The notes: generated by a model not told the origin, from the letters alone. A DNA stretch of 64,000 nucleotides from Streptomyces corynorhini (GCF_003346515.1 NZ_QQNA01000035.1:19069-83068), one strand, 5' to 3'; counted from the first letter of the stretch, positions 23,886 to 33,362 are shown. Numbers and translations are program-made.

Positions 23886-24323
23886 TCAGCGCTTGGACTT
23901 CGCCGCCTTGGGCGTGACGAGCCGGCTGCCGGCCCAGTCCTTGGCGACGCTGGCGCTCTTGGTCTGGGACAGACCCGCCGTCTGGGACGCCTCGTTGATG
24001 TCGCTCGGTTCGACGTAGCCGTCACGGCCCGTCTTGGGCGTCAGCAGCCAGATCACGCCGCCGTCCTCGATCAAACCGATGGCGTCCACCAGCGCGTCCG
24101 TAAGGTCGCCGTCCTCGTCACGGAACCAGAGCAGGACGGCGTCGGCCACGTCCTCATAGTCCTCGTCGACGAGCTCCTGGCCGATGATGGCCTCGATGGA
24201 CTCGCGGAGCTCCTGCTCGACGTCGTCGTCGTAGCCGATCTCCTGGACCACCTGTCCGGGTTCGAACCCAAGCCTCGCGGCAAGGTTGGTCCGTTCCTCC
24301 GCGTGGTCCGCGGTCGCGCTCAC
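23886..24323 (-). CDS. DUF3052 family protein
   Basis: A 145-residue acidic protein. GTG 24323 was chosen because AGGAGG lies 8 nt upstream. It reads VSATADHAEERTNLAARLG, then GYDDDVEQELRESIEAIIGQ and LLWFRDEDGDLTDALVDA, with WLLTPKTGRDGYVEPSDINE near the end; all are hallmarks of DUF3052, found in actinomycetes next to aceE. The C-terminus is Lys-rich (PKAAKSKR). Function is unknown. Divergent from aceE. Confidence 0.9.
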   Translation of the reverse strand: MSATADHAEERTNLAARLGFEPGQVVQEIGYDDDVEQELRESIEAIIGQELVDEDYEDVADAVLLWFRDEDGDLTDALVDAIGLIEDGGVIWLLTPKTGRDGYVEPSDINEASQTAGLSQTKSASVAKDWAGSRLVTPKAAKSKR

Positions 24324-24722
24324 GGATTGCCTCCTGATCATGTTTTGGAAAAATGCTTCGGCCGCGCGCGTACGCGGGGCATTGGCCGTAGTCCACACGG
24401 GCGGAGCGGATCGCGCAAGTACCCGGCCACAGAGACCGCCGAAACTGTGACGATCCGGGCGCCTTCGTCGCATCTCCTGCCACTTCGCCCCCATCCGCTG
24501 TGGCACAGGCCATACACTTCCTCCTTCTTTGCCATGTTATGCCGTTTCGGTACGTCAATCAGACCCGAACGACCGAACGGAACACATGGTCGGGTTGAGC
24601 GTAAGGTTGCGATTTGAACTGGCGCGAGTGTGAGTTACCCCTCGGTAGAGCTGACGTTCTCCGCCGGGGCGGTCCACGATGGACGTGACGTACGTCCCCC
24701 TCCCCGAACAGTGAGGAAAAGC
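24324..24722. promoter_or_regulatory. Divergent control region between the DUF3052 gene and aceE
   Basis: No gene is visible in these 399 bases. Base composition falls in the middle (about 24440-24640), as expected for promoters. A palindrome GACGTACGTC lies at about 24686-24695, 28 nt before the aceE start. I cannot pick a single -35/-10 pair with confidence for either gene. Confidence 0.4.
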
Positions 24723-27455
24723 GTGGCTTCCGGATCCGATCGCAACCCGATCATCATTGGCGGCCTTCCCAGCCAGGTCCCGGACTTCGATCCCGAAGAG
24801 ACCCAGGAATGGCTCGACTCGCTCGACGCCGCGGTCGACGAGCGCGGCCGTGAGCGCGCCCGATACCTGATGCTCCGGCTGATCGAGCGCGCACGCGAGA
24901 AGCGTGTCGCCGTCCCCGAGATGCGCAGTACGGACTACGTCAACACCATCGCCACCAGGGACGAGCCGTTCTTCCCCGGCAACGAGGAGATCGAGCGCAA
25001 GGTCCTCAACGCCACCCGGTGGAACGCCGCCGTGATGGTGTCGCGCGCGCAGCGTCCCGGGATCGGCGTCGGCGGCCACATCGCCACCTTCGCCTCCTCC
25101 GCCTCCCTGTACGACGTGGGCTTCAATCACTTCTTCCGGGGCAAGGACGGCGGCGACGGCGGCGACCAGATCTTCTTCCAGGGCCACGCCTCCCCCGGTA
25201 TCTACGCCCGCGCCTTCCTGCTCGACCGGCTGAGCGAGACACAGCTCGACGCGTTCCGCCAGGAGAAGTCGAAGGCCCCGTACGGGCTGTCCAGCTATCC
25301 GCATCCACGGCTGATGCCGGACTTCTGGGAGTTCCCGACGGTCTCGATGGGCCTCGGCCCGCTGGGCGCCATCTACCAGGCGCGGATGAACCGCTATCTG
25401 AAGGCGCGCTCCATCGCCGACACCTCCGCTTCGCACGTCTGGGCGTACCTCGGCGACGGTGAGATGGACGAGCCCGAGTCGCTGGGCCAGCTCTCCATCG
25501 CCGCCCGCGAGGGCCTGGACAACCTGACCTTCGTGGTGAACTGCAACCTCCAGCGCCTCGACGGCCCGGTGCGCGGCAACGGCAAGATCGTCCAGGAGCT
25601 GGAGTCGCAGTTCCGGGGCGCCGGCTGGAACGTCATCAAGCTGGTCTGGGACCGCTCCTGGGACCCGCTGCTCGCACAGGACCGCGACGGGGTGCTGGTC
25701 AACCGGCTGAACACCACGCCGGACGGGCAGTTCCAGACGTACGCCACCGAGACCGGCGCCTATATCCGCCGGCACTTCTTCGGCGACGACCAGCGGCTGC
25801 GCGCCATGGTCGAGAACATGTCCGACGACCAGATCCTGCATCTGGGCCGCGGCGGTCACGACCACAAGAAGGTCTACGCGGCGTACGCGGCGGCCAAGGC
25901 CCACAAGGGCCAGCCGACGGTGATCCTGGCGCAGACGGTCAAGGGCTGGACCCTCGGGCCGAACTTCGAGGGCCGCAACGCGACCCACCAGATGAAGAAG
26001 CTCACCGTCGCCGACCTCAAGGGCTTCCGGGACCGGCTGCACCTGCCGATCTCCGACCGGGAGCTGGAGGACGGCGCGCCGCCGTACTACCACCCCGGCA
26101 AGGACTCGGAAGAGATCCAGTACATGCACGACCGGCGCAGGTCGCTGGGCGGGTACGTACCGACCCGCGTGGTGCGGGCGAAGCCGCTGACGCTGCCCGG
26201 GGACACGGCGTACGCGGCGGTGCGGAAGGGATCGGGGCAGCAGTCGATCGCCACCACGATGGCGTTCGTGCGGCTGCTCAAGGACCTGATGCGGGACAAG
26301 GAGATCGGCCGGCGTTTCGTGCTGATCGCCCCGGACGAGTACCGCACCTTCGGGATGGACTCGTTCTTCCCGAGCGCCAAGATCTACAACCCGCTGGGCC
26401 AGCAGTACGAGTCCGTCGACCGTGAGCTGCTGCTCGCGTACAAGGAGTCGCCGACCGGGCAGATGCTGCACGACGGCATCTCCGAGGCCGGGTGCACGGC
26501 GTCGCTGATCGCGGCGGGCTCCTCGTACGCCACGCACGGCGAGCCGCTGATCCCGGTGTACGTCTTCTACTCCATGTTCGGTTTCCAGCGGACCGGCGAT
26601 CAGTTCTGGCAGATGGCCGACCAGCTGGCGCGCGGCTTCGTCCTCGGCGCGACCGCCGGGCGTACGACGCTGACCGGCGAGGGCCTCCAGCACGCGGACG
26701 GCCACTCCCAGCTGCTGGCCTCGACCAACCCGGCGTGTGTGGCGTACGACCCCGCCTACGGCTTCGAGATCGCGCACATCGTCAAGGACGGTCTGCGCCG
26801 GATGTACGGGCCCGACAGCGAGGACGTCTTCTACTACCTGACCGTCTACAACGAGCCGATCCAGCACCCGGCCGAGCCCGCCGATGCCGACGTGGACGGC
26901 ATCGTCAAGGGCATCCACCTCTTCCGGCGGGGCGAGGCCGGTGCGCTCCCGGCGCAGATCATGGCGTCCGGCGTGGCGGTGCCGTGGGCGGTCGAGGCGC
27001 AGCGGATCCTCGCCGAGGAGTGGAACGTCAGGGCGGACGTCTGGTCGGCGACGTCCTGGAACGAGCTGCGCCGGGAGGCCGTGGACGTGGAGCGGCACAA
27101 CCTGCTGCATCCGGAGGAGGAGCAGCGCGTGCCGTATGTGACGCGCAAACTCTCCGGTGCGCAGGGGCCGTTCGTGGCGGTCTCCGACTGGATGCGCTCC
27201 GTTCCCGACCAGATCGCGCGCTGGGTACCGGGGCGGTACCAGTCGCTGGGCGCCGACGGTTTCGGTTTCGCCGACACGCGGGGCGCGGCCCGCAGGTACT
27301 TCCACATCGACGCGCAGTCGATCGTGCTCGCGGTGCTGACCGAGCTGGCAGGAGAGGGCAAGGTCGACCGTTCGGCGCTGAAGCAGGCGGTGGACCGCTA
27401 CCAGCTCCTGGACGCGTCGGCGGCGCACCCGGGCGCGGCGGGCGGCGACGCCTGA
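24723..27455 (+). CDS. aceE: Pyruvate dehydrogenase E1 component, homodimeric type
   Basis: A 910-residue protein from GTG 24723 ([16 protein letters not shown]), with GTGAGGAAAA upstream. The thiamine diphosphate motif starts at [12 protein letters not shown] and ends [10 protein letters not shown] (about residues 245-285). Also typical of AceE are [23 protein letters not shown] and [15 protein letters not shown]. It decarboxylates pyruvate and passes the acetyl group to the E2 lipoyl domain, feeding the citric acid cycle and fatty-acid synthesis. Full length for the family (~890-915). Single gene with a strong terminator downstream; the E2/E3 genes are not in this window. Confidence 0.97.
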   Translation: MASGSDRNPIIIGGLPSQVPDFDPEETQEWLDSLDAAVDERGRERARYLMLRLIERAREKRVAVPEMRSTDYVNTIATRDEPFFPGNEEIERKVLNATRWNAAVMVSRAQRPGIGVGGHIATFASSASLYDVGFNHFFRGKDGGDGGDQIFFQGHASPGIYARAFLLDRLSETQLDAFRQEKSKAPYGLSSYPHPRLMPDFWEFPTVSMGLGPLGAIYQARMNRYLKARSIADTSASHVWAYLGDGEMDEPESLGQLSIAAREGLDNLTFVVNCNLQRLDGPVRGNGKIVQELESQFRGAGWNVIKLVWDRSWDPLLAQDRDGVLVNRLNTTPDGQFQTYATETGAYIRRHFFGDDQRLRAMVENMSDDQILHLGRGGHDHKKVYAAYAAAKAHKGQPTVILAQTVKGWTLGPNFEGRNATHQMKKLTVADLKGFRDRLHLPISDRELEDGAPPYYHPGKDSEEIQYMHDRRRSLGGYVPTRVVRAKPLTLPGDTAYAAVRKGSGQQSIATTMAFVRLLKDLMRDKEIGRRFVLIAPDEYRTFGMDSFFPSAKIYNPLGQQYESVDRELLLAYKESPTGQMLHDGISEAGCTASLIAAGSSYATHGEPLIPVYVFYSMFGFQRTGDQFWQMADQLARGFVLGATAGRTTLTGEGLQHADGHSQLLASTNPACVAYDPAYGFEIAHIVKDGLRRMYGPDSEDVFYYLTVYNEPIQHPAEPADADVDGIVKGIHLFRRGEAGALPAQIMASGVAVPWAVEAQRILAEEWNVRADVWSATSWNELRREAVDVERHNLLHPEEEQRVPYVTRKLSGAQGPFVAVSDWMRSVPDQIARWVPGRYQSLGADGFGFADTRGAARRYFHIDAQSIVLAVLTELAGEGKVDRSALKQAVDRYQLLDASAAHPGAAGGDA

Positions 27456-27536
27456 CAGGGCGAGCAGGAGGGACAGGGCGAGCAGGGGGAGCACAGCAAG
27501 CGGAATGAGCGGGGCGAGCAGGGCGCGTAGTGGAGT

Positions 27537-27578
27537 GCGGGGGCGGTGGGCTCGTGGAGCCGGCCGCCCCCGCTTCCC
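27537..27578. terminator. Bidirectional terminator after aceE
   Basis: A perfect 10-bp stem GCGGGGGCGG / CCGCCCCCGC with an inner GGCTC/GAGCC stem, followed by TTCCC. It lies between the convergent aceE and inhibitor-like genes and can serve both. Confidence 0.8.
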
Positions 27579-27583
27579 GTTCC

Positions 27584-28069
27584 TCACCTCTCCCAGATCT
27601 TGAAGGCGCGTACGCGGTAGGGCGAGCGCGGCGTCCAGGTGCCGCCGCCCGGGTCGCCCGGATACGTCTCGAACTGCCCGGTGGTCCCGCATTCGGCGGA
27701 CTGATAGGTGGTGACGGGCCGCCCGGTGCGGTTGGCCAGGGAGTGGACGGAGACGCCCGCAGGGAGCGGGACGCAGCTGTCGATATCGGTGTCGGACAGC
27801 TCGTGCGTATGCCGTACCCCCTTGAAGTCCTCCTGCTCCCAGAGGCACAGCTCGCCGGGGGCGCACTGCCCGAGCCGGGCCGGAGCGGCGTTCGCGGGCG
27901 GCTGCGGCAGCAGCGCGGTGAGGGCCAGTGCCCCGACGGCGACGGCCCTCACCGCACCCGACGAGGTGAGCCGTGCGGTGAGCGCCGAGGCCAGGGGCGA
28001 GGTCAGCGATGAGGTGAGCGATGAGGTGAGTGTGGACATGAGCCCGGACATGGACGTGGTGCGGCGCAT
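27584..28069 (-). CDS. Secreted peptidase-inhibitor I36-like protein
   Basis: A 161-residue protein from ATG 28069. The first ~37 residues are a low-complexity repeat (LTSSLTSSLTS...), encoded by tandem 12-nt units GCGATGAGGTGA; then a hydrophobic signal segment (AVAVGALALTALLPQPPANA) ends near residue 61. The mature ~100 residues carry four cysteines: CAPGELCLWEQEDFKG, DSCVPLPAG and SAECGTTGQ. This CxxxxLCLWE...FxG pattern is that of the peptidase inhibitor I36 (SMI-like, beta/gamma-crystallin-type) family of Streptomyces. Acts outside the cell; inhibitor activity is only inferred. The true start may lie after the repeat. Confidence 0.75.
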   Translation of the reverse strand: MRRTTSMSGLMSTLTSSLTSSLTSPLASALTARLTSSGAVRAVAVGALALTALLPQPPANAAPARLGQCAPGELCLWEQEDFKGVRHTHELSDTDIDSCVPLPAGVSVHSLANRTGRPVTTYQSAECGTTGQFETYPGDPGGGTWTPRSPYRVRAFKIWER

Positions 28070-28659
28070 CTCGGATCAACCCCCGTGTCGTACGAAATCG
28101 GTCATCCCCACCCTGACCTGCGCAGCGGCACCACCGGAAGGGGGTGGCACCGCCCTCCACCCTGATAGGCGACCGGCCCGCCGGAACCTTTCAGCGGCCC
28201 TCGGAGCGGCCTGAGGTTGACGTCGGGTCATCCCCCCGCTGACGTGGCGAGGGCACCCTTCGGCCGCTCGCGACCGCAGGAACGCCGCGATCCGTCAGCG
28301 GAACGACATGAACCGCCTTCGCCGCCGGTACGGCATCACCGAGAGTGACCAGAACGCGAAGGCGACTCGGCCGCACTCCCTGCCGAGAAGCACAGGACCG
28401 ATCTGTTGACCAGGACCCGTTCGGATGAATTTCCACCGACCGTACGAGCAGGCCCGCGCCCTCGCCCCGCGCCCGCCCCCGTGACCCGCCGAAGCCCGCC
28501 GCCACAAGGCCGCGGCGGCCCGCGGCGGCCCGCCGCGGCCTTTCCGCGACGCGTCGGAGCGTGCACCGGGGCTGTACGACGGGTTAGGTTACCGGCGCTT
28601 TAATCCCGTCCCGCGGGTGATCTCCCTCACCCTCGTCGCGAGGCCCTCCGTGTGCCCTC
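28070..28659. other. Gene-free stretch upstream of the hydrolase gene
   Basis: About 590 bases without a convincing gene. Frames on either strand lack ribosome sites and are Arg/Gly/Pro-rich, as random high-GC sequence reads. The left part (28070-28190) should carry the promoter of the I36-like gene. No repeats or RNA features stood out. Confidence 0.5.
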
Positions 28660-28665
28660 TAGGCT
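28660..28665 (+). promoter_or_regulatory. -10 box of a leaderless promoter
   Basis: TAGGCT ends 8 nt before GTG 28674. The same hexamer with similar spacing precedes genes at 31199 and 37459. Confidence 0.6.
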
Positions 28666-28673
28666 GGTGGACA

Positions 28674-29879
28674 GTGAATTCCTTCGAGTCATCCCCCACG
28701 CTCAACGCCTGGCGCGCCGTCCTCGCGCTCGCCGTGGTGTTCGTGCTGCTGACGACGACCGGCTGGACCGCCGTGGCGAACCACCGCGGTCCCCGCGAGC
28801 CGCTGAAAGTCGCGCTCAGCGCGTGGGAGAAGGGTCGGATAGGCGCACGCCACCTCCCGTCGCCCAGCGCGCCGCCCCGCCTGCTGGCCGCGTTCTTCGC
28901 CTCGCTCGACGCCGCGCAGCGCGCCGCCCTGGCCGCGAAGTACCCGCTCGTCGTCGGCAATCTCAACGGCGCCCCGGTCACCCTGCGCTACCAGGCGAAC
29001 CGGCTGGCGCTGAAGCAGGCGCGCGAGGCCGACGAGGAGCGCGCCCACGACGGCAGACTGTCGAGCGACGGCCGGCTGCTGGCGACCCGGCGCATGCAGC
29101 GCTACGAGTCGATGCTCGGCGGCGACCGGCAGATCCTCGCGTTCGACCCGTCGGGCAACGGCCGGGTCGCCGAAGTGCTCGGCGACCTCGACCACGCCGA
29201 GCGGGTCTCGGTCGTCGTACCGGGCGTCGACACGAACATGCTGACCTTCGAGAAGTCCGACAACTGGTACACGGCCCCGGCGGGCATGGCCGAGTCCCTG
29301 TACGCGGCCGAGCGCGCCGTCTCCCCCCGCACGTCCACGGCGGTCATCGCCTGGGCCGACTACACCTCGCCCGCCGGGCTCGGCATGGACGCGGCGATCG
29401 GCAAGCTCGCCGAGGACGGCGCCGTACGGCTCACCGCGCTCACCGCCGCGCTGCCGGGCACGTCGCGGGTCTCCCTCTTCTGCCACAGCTACGGCTCCGT
29501 GGTGTGCGGTGTCGCCGCGCGCTCCCTGCCCGCCCGGGTCACCGATGTGGCCGTCGCGGGCAGCCCGGGGATGCGGGTCGGCAACGCGGCGCAGCTGCGC
29601 ACGGCCGCGCACGTCTGGGCCATGCGGGACGGCGACGACTGGATCCAGGACGTGCCGTATCTCGCGGTGGGCGGCCTCGGCCACGGCGCCGACCCGGTGG
29701 CCAGGGGCTTCGGGGCCCGGGTCGTCTCGGCGTACGGAGCCGTCGGGCACACCGGCTACTTCAAGCCGGGCACCGAGAGCCTCGACAACTTCGCGGACAT
29801 CGGCGTCGCCTCCTACCAGGCGGTGAGCTGCGCCGACGGCGGCGCGGGCTGCCGGAGCGGAATCGCGTCCGACGGCTGA
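28674..29879 (+). CDS. Secreted or membrane-anchored DUF1023-type alpha/beta hydrolase
   Basis: A 401-residue protein from GTG 28674, supported by the leaderless TAGGCT box. One hydrophobic segment (AVLALAVVFVLLTTTGWTAV) near residues 15-33 is a signal or anchor. The hydrolase domain shows VSVVVPGVDTNM, VIAWADYTSPAG, the nucleophile elbow FCHSYGSVVCG (Ser near residue 275), VAVAGSPGMRV, DDWIQDVPY and HTGYFKPG with the likely catalytic His. The substrate is unknown; an esterase or lipase is plausible. It is a clear paralogue of the protein at 33363-34406. Confidence 0.9.
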   Translation: MNSFESSPTLNAWRAVLALAVVFVLLTTTGWTAVANHRGPREPLKVALSAWEKGRIGARHLPSPSAPPRLLAAFFASLDAAQRAALAAKYPLVVGNLNGAPVTLRYQANRLALKQAREADEERAHDGRLSSDGRLLATRRMQRYESMLGGDRQILAFDPSGNGRVAEVLGDLDHAERVSVVVPGVDTNMLTFEKSDNWYTAPAGMAESLYAAERAVSPRTSTAVIAWADYTSPAGLGMDAAIGKLAEDGAVRLTALTAALPGTSRVSLFCHSYGSVVCGVAARSLPARVTDVAVAGSPGMRVGNAAQLRTAAHVWAMRDGDDWIQDVPYLAVGGLGHGADPVARGFGARVVSAYGAVGHTGYFKPGTESLDNFADIGVASYQAVSCADGGAGCRSGIASDG

Positions 29880-29963
29880 CCCGGCGGCCCGCCACCGGCC
29901 CCGGGCACCGACGCGCGTAGAAATCCGCGCGCCCGGCCGGGGGACGCCGCAGCGCGCGCCGCC

Positions 29964-29969
29964 TACGAT
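29964..29969 (+). promoter_or_regulatory. -10 box of a leaderless promoter
   Basis: TACGAT ends 7 nt before ATG 29977. It decides the start: an in-frame ATG at 29968 lies within the box. Confidence 0.55.
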
Positions 29970-29976
29970 GAGGCAC

Positions 29977-30909
29977 ATGGGTGATGTGCTGACGGGGATC
30001 CATGCCACCTGGGAGTTCGAGAGCGACTCCGTGCTCATCCGCTTCGAACGGGGGCTCAGAACACCGAAGCTGTTCCAGGCGCTGGGGGCGCTCGGCGAAC
30101 GCCGTATCCCCCACGAAGCGCTGGAGTCGGTGACGCTCGCTCCCGGCAAGCGCGGCACGGTGGTGCTGCACGCCGTGCCGCGAGCGGGCGCCGACCCGCT
30201 GGCGGAGGCCGCCGCGGGCCAGCTCAGGCAGAGCGTCGACCCGTACCGGCTGGTGCTGCCCGCGGAGCGCGAGCCGCTGGCCGCGTACTTCGCCGACGAG
30301 CTGCGCTCGGCGCTGTCCAGGGAGCGGACGCCGGATCGCGAGGAGCCGGCCGAGCGCTATCTGGTGGCCGCGCCCGAGCCTCCGCTGCACTTCAAGGCGT
30401 ACGACGGCAAGGCGTCCTTCGACGGCGAGCGGGTGCTGTTCCGCTGGTTCAGGACCGGGGCGTCCTCCGCGAAGTGGAAGGCGGGCGACCAGGACATCCC
30501 GGTCGCGGACCTCCAGGGGGTCGAGTGGCGCTCCCCCGACCGCCTCGACGGCTATCTGCGGCTGCTGCGCCGCGACGGTACGCCGCCGGTGCCGTCCGCG
30601 CCCGGCCGGACCGGCGCTGCCGACGGTACGGACGCGGTCACCCGGCCCGACCACGATCCGGCGGCCGTCGTCTTCGGGCTCGGCTACGGCCCGGTGCACG
30701 AGTCGCTGCCGTTCGCGGCGGCCGTCCTGGAGGCGATCCAGGGCAGCACGGCCGGCAGCCGCGCGGCCGTCCCGGTCCTGGCGGCGGCGCGCCGCGACCC
30801 GGCGGACGTCGCGGACTCGATCCGGCACCTCGGGGATCTGCACGAGGCGGGGCTGGTGACGGACGAGGAGTTCTCGGCGAAGAAGGCGGAGCTGCTGGCC
30901 GAGCTGTGA
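29977..30909 (+). CDS. DUF4429 protein with C-terminal SHOCT domain
   Basis: A 310-residue cytoplasmic protein. Two DUF4429 units are seen: VLTGIHATWEFESDSVLIRFERG (starting at residue 4) and LHFKAYDGKASFDGERVLFRWFR (about 136), each a PH-like beta fold beginning with a G/DG-xxxFDG-type strand. The last ~30 residues (IRHLGDLHEAGLVTDEEFS then AKKAELL) are a SHOCT motif, a short helical oligomerisation element. Function unknown; both domains are widespread in Streptomyces. It ends 33 nt before the operator region of the two-component system. Confidence 0.9.
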   Translation: MGDVLTGIHATWEFESDSVLIRFERGLRTPKLFQALGALGERRIPHEALESVTLAPGKRGTVVLHAVPRAGADPLAEAAAGQLRQSVDPYRLVLPAEREPLAAYFADELRSALSRERTPDREEPAERYLVAAPEPPLHFKAYDGKASFDGERVLFRWFRTGASSAKWKAGDQDIPVADLQGVEWRSPDRLDGYLRLLRRDGTPPVPSAPGRTGAADGTDAVTRPDHDPAAVVFGLGYGPVHESLPFAAAVLEAIQGSTAGSRAAVPVLAAARRDPADVADSIRHLGDLHEAGLVTDEEFSAKKAELLAEL

Positions 30910-30942
30910 CGCGGCGCCGTGTGTGTGGGACCGGCGGGGCAC

Positions 30943-30986
30943 GTCATACCTCGGTATGACCTCCCCCGCCGGTCCCCGGTATGACG
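30943..30986 (+). promoter_or_regulatory. Bipartite operator upstream of the two-component genes
   Basis: A perfect palindrome GTCATACCTCGGTATGAC (30943-30960) is followed by a half-site CCCCGGTATGACG (30974-30986) starting 22.5 bp from the palindrome centre. The same pair with identical spacing lies at 33248-33291, upstream of the hydrolase gene. It is probably the binding site of the response regulator at 32506. The original -10 now lies beyond an inserted hairpin element (31005-31187). Confidence 0.7.
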
Positions 30987-31004
30987 TTTCCGAGCGCCGT
31001 GCTC

Positions 31005-31187
31005 CCTAGGCCGTGGCTGACAAATAGCGCCGTCCGCCCGTAGGGCGGGGCTCGCGGCGTCTGGTGCGTGCGATCGCAAGGCGGAGGATCGCCCGTGTAC
31101 TGGACGTACTCGGGCGACTCCGACAACGCAGCGAGCGTGCGTGCCAGACGCCGCGAGCCAGGCGGGATTTGTCAGACACGGCCTAGG
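31005..31187. mobile_element. MITE-like hairpin element flanked by CCTAGG
   Basis: A 171-bp core (31011-31181) flanked by CCTAGG on both sides. Its ends are inverted repeats (CCGTGGCTGACAAATAGCGCC against CCGTGTCTGACAAATCCCGCC read from the other end, 18 of 21 matching). Inside, GGCTCGCGGCGTCTGG and TCGCCCG/CGGGCGA arms also pair, so the whole unit can fold as one long hairpin. No coding capacity. It resembles dispersed palindromic repeats that I recall from Streptomyces genomes. It separates the operator at 30943 from the kinase gene. Confidence 0.75.
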
Positions 31188-31198
31188 CTGGACCGGCC

Positions 31199-32509
31199 AT
31201 GAATCGTCTCTCTCCCGCCACGCCGACGGCCCTCGCCCGGCCGCTGGCCGCGCTGCGTCTGCTCACCGGCGCCCTCTTCACGCCCGCCCGCTCCACCGAG
31301 CCGCTCCTCGCGCACGCGCCCCGGCGGTGGCAGCGCGTCGCTCCGTTCGCCGTCACCCTCGTCTTCGCCACCACGCTGCTGCCGGTCACCGCCACCGTCC
31401 TCAGCCAGGTCTACGGGCTCGGCGGCGGCTGGGCGGGGGCGCTGGCCATCAGCCAGGCCGCGCCGCTGGTGCTCGCCGTGACCCGGCCGCTCCAGGCGTG
31501 GTGGATCATCTTCGCCTCTGATGTGATCGGCGGCATCCTGCTCCAGAGCGTGGCCGGAGTCGCCGCCGGACGGCCCTGGCCGTGGACGCCGATGGTCATC
31601 GTCGGCTACCTGGTGCTGATGATCTGCCTCGGGCTGCGCGAATCGCGCCGTACCCTGCTCGCCGTCTGGCTCGCCACCGGCTTCGCCGGTGCCTTCTTCG
31701 CGGTCATCGCGCAGCCCGGCGGGGACGGCGACGGCGGCAACCACGTCCTGCTGACCGTCCTCAGCGGGGCGTTCCTGCTCGTCACCGCCGCCCTGCGCGA
31801 ACGCGGCGACGCGCAGCGCAGGCTGGCCGAGCAGGAGACCATCAGCGAGGGCGAGCGGGCCCGGCGGACGCTGCTGGAGGAGCGCACCCGGATCGCGCGG
31901 GAGCTGCACGACGTCGTGGCGCACCACATGTCGATGATCACCGTGCAGGCGGACTCGGCGCCGTTCCGGATCGAGGGGCTGCCGCCCAGCGCCCAGGAGG
32001 AGTTCGCCACGATCGCCGCGAGCGCGCGGGAGTCCCTGACGGAGATGCGGCGGCTGCTCGCCGTGCTCCGCAGCGACGGCGCCGACGCGGAACGAGCGCC
32101 GCAGCCCGGCCTCGACCGGGTGCAGCAGCTGGTGGAGGCGACGGTACGGGCCGGGGTACCGGCCGAGTTGTCGCTCCCCGCCGGTCTGGGCCCCGTACCG
32201 CCCGCGGTGGACCTGTCCGCGTACCGCATCGTGCAGGAGGCGCTGGCCAACGTGGTGCGGCACGCGGCGGGTGCGCGGACCCGGGTGTCGGTGCTCGCCC
32301 AGGACGGCTGGCTGACCGTGCTGATCGTCAACGGCCCTGCCGCCGGTCGCAGTTCGCTGTGGGAGAGCGCGGGGACCGGACACGGGCTGGTGGGGATGCG
32401 GGAGCGCGTACGGTTGACGGGCGGCACGCTGGACACCGGGCCGCTGCCCGACGGGGGCTTCCGGGTCGCGGCACGGCTCCCGCTCACCGCCCGGAAGGAC
32501 GTCCCTTGA
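31199..32509 (+). CDS. Sensor histidine kinase, NarL/DesK (HisKA_3) type
   Basis: A 436-residue protein from ATG 31199. About five hydrophobic helices between residues 40 and 205 form the sensor. The phosphoacceptor motif is ERTRIARELHDVVAHHMS (His near 236), followed by the ATPase domain: AYRIVQEALANVVRHA (N box) and GTGHGLVGMRERV (G box). It autophosphorylates and passes the phosphate to the regulator encoded next. TAGGCT (31184-31189) at the right edge of the inserted element is the likely -10, 9 nt before the ATG. The stop overlaps the next start. Confidence 0.93.
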   Translation: MNRLSPATPTALARPLAALRLLTGALFTPARSTEPLLAHAPRRWQRVAPFAVTLVFATTLLPVTATVLSQVYGLGGGWAGALAISQAAPLVLAVTRPLQAWWIIFASDVIGGILLQSVAGVAAGRPWPWTPMVIVGYLVLMICLGLRESRRTLLAVWLATGFAGAFFAVIAQPGGDGDGGNHVLLTVLSGAFLLVTAALRERGDAQRRLAEQETISEGERARRTLLEERTRIARELHDVVAHHMSMITVQADSAPFRIEGLPPSAQEEFATIAASARESLTEMRRLLAVLRSDGADAERAPQPGLDRVQQLVEATVRAGVPAELSLPAGLGPVPPAVDLSAYRIVQEALANVVRHAAGARTRVSVLAQDGWLTVLIVNGPAAGRSSLWESAGTGHGLVGMRERVRLTGGTLDTGPLPDGGFRVAARLPLTARKDVP

Positions 32510-33189
32510 CCATCCGCGTGATCATCGTCGACGACCAGGCCATGGTGCGCGCGGGGTTCGCCGCGCTGCTCTCCGCGCAGGCCGACATCGATGTGGTCGG
32601 TGAGGCTCCCGACGGGCGCGCGGGAGTGGCGGTCAGCCGCTCCGCGCACCCCGATGTGGTGCTGATGGACGTGCGCATGCCGGAGATGGACGGACTGGCC
32701 GCCGCCCGGGAGCTGTTGAGCCCGCCGCCCGGAGTGGTCCATCTGCCGAAGGTGCTGATGCTGACCACCTTCGACGTGGACGACTACGTGTACGAGGCGC
32801 TGCGCGCAGGCGCGTCCGGGTTCCTCCTCAAGGACGCTCCGCCCGCCGACCTGATCGCGGCGGTACGGATCGTCGCGGCCGGGGAGGCGCTGCTCGCGCC
32901 GTCCGTGACCCGGCGGCTGATCGCCGACTTCGCCCAGCAGCGCCCCGCCCCGCGCCGGGAGCGCTCGCAGCGGCTGCGCGGGCTGACGCCGCGCGAGACG
33001 GAGGTGCTGGAGCTGATCGCCCGGGGCCTGTCCAACCAGGAGATCGCCGCCCGGCTGGTGGTCGCCGAGCAGACGGTGAAGACCCATATCGGCCGGGTGC
33101 TGTCCAAGCTGGGGCTGCGCGACCGGGCGCAGGTCGTGATCTTCGCGTACGAGTCGGGGCTGGTCACGCCGGGCGACGCGACGGCCTGA
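32506..33189 (+). CDS. NarL-family response regulator
   Basis: A 227-residue protein. TTG 32506 is the likely start because TTGA (32506-32509) overlaps the kinase stop; GTG 32518 is an alternative. The receiver domain has IVDDQAMVRAGF, phosphoacceptor Asp in VVLMDVRMPEMDG, Thr in LMLTTFD and Lys in FLLKDAPP. The C-terminal LuxR helix-turn-helix is LTPRETEVLELIARGLSNQ then IAARLVVAEQTVKTHIGRVL. It probably binds the shared palindrome/half-site motifs at 30943-30986 and 33248-33291, controlling its own operon and the hydrolase-acyltransferase operon. Confidence 0.93.
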   Translation: MTIRVIIVDDQAMVRAGFAALLSAQADIDVVGEAPDGRAGVAVSRSAHPDVVLMDVRMPEMDGLAAARELLSPPPGVVHLPKVLMLTTFDVDDYVYEALRAGASGFLLKDAPPADLIAAVRIVAAGEALLAPSVTRRLIADFAQQRPAPRRERSQRLRGLTPRETEVLELIARGLSNQEIAARLVVAEQTVKTHIGRVLSKLGLRDRAQVVIFAYESGLVTPGDATA

Positions 33190-33246
33190 CGCCGTACCGG
33201 TCCCCGTACTCGTACCGGTAAGGCTACGCGTCCGGGGACCGGTACC

Positions 33247-33318
33247 GGTGATACCCCGGTATCACCCGGCAGTTGGCCCCCCGGGGTGACGCCCGGCCGC
33301 ACACCCTCTTCCTACCTT
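33247..33318 (+). promoter_or_regulatory. Bipartite operator and promoter of the hydrolase-acyltransferase operon
   Basis: Palindrome GGTGATACCCCGGTATCACC (33247-33266), then half-site CCCCGGGGTGACG (33279-33291), whose TGACGC end is a plausible -35; TACCTT at 33313-33318 is a plausible -10. Spacing between palindrome and half-site (22.5 bp) and between palindrome and -10 (about 56 bp) equals that at 30943-31007 before the hairpin insertion. GTACCGGTAAGG-type repeats just upstream (33192-33246) add dyad symmetry. Confidence 0.7.
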
Positions 33319-33362
33319 CCTCCTCACCACCCCGTGGAACGAGCAGGAAGAGGGAGACGGAC

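Noticed and set aside
24555..28160. A 1201-codon open frame on the minus strand
   Set aside because: It is the antisense shadow of aceE, whose protein is unmistakable.
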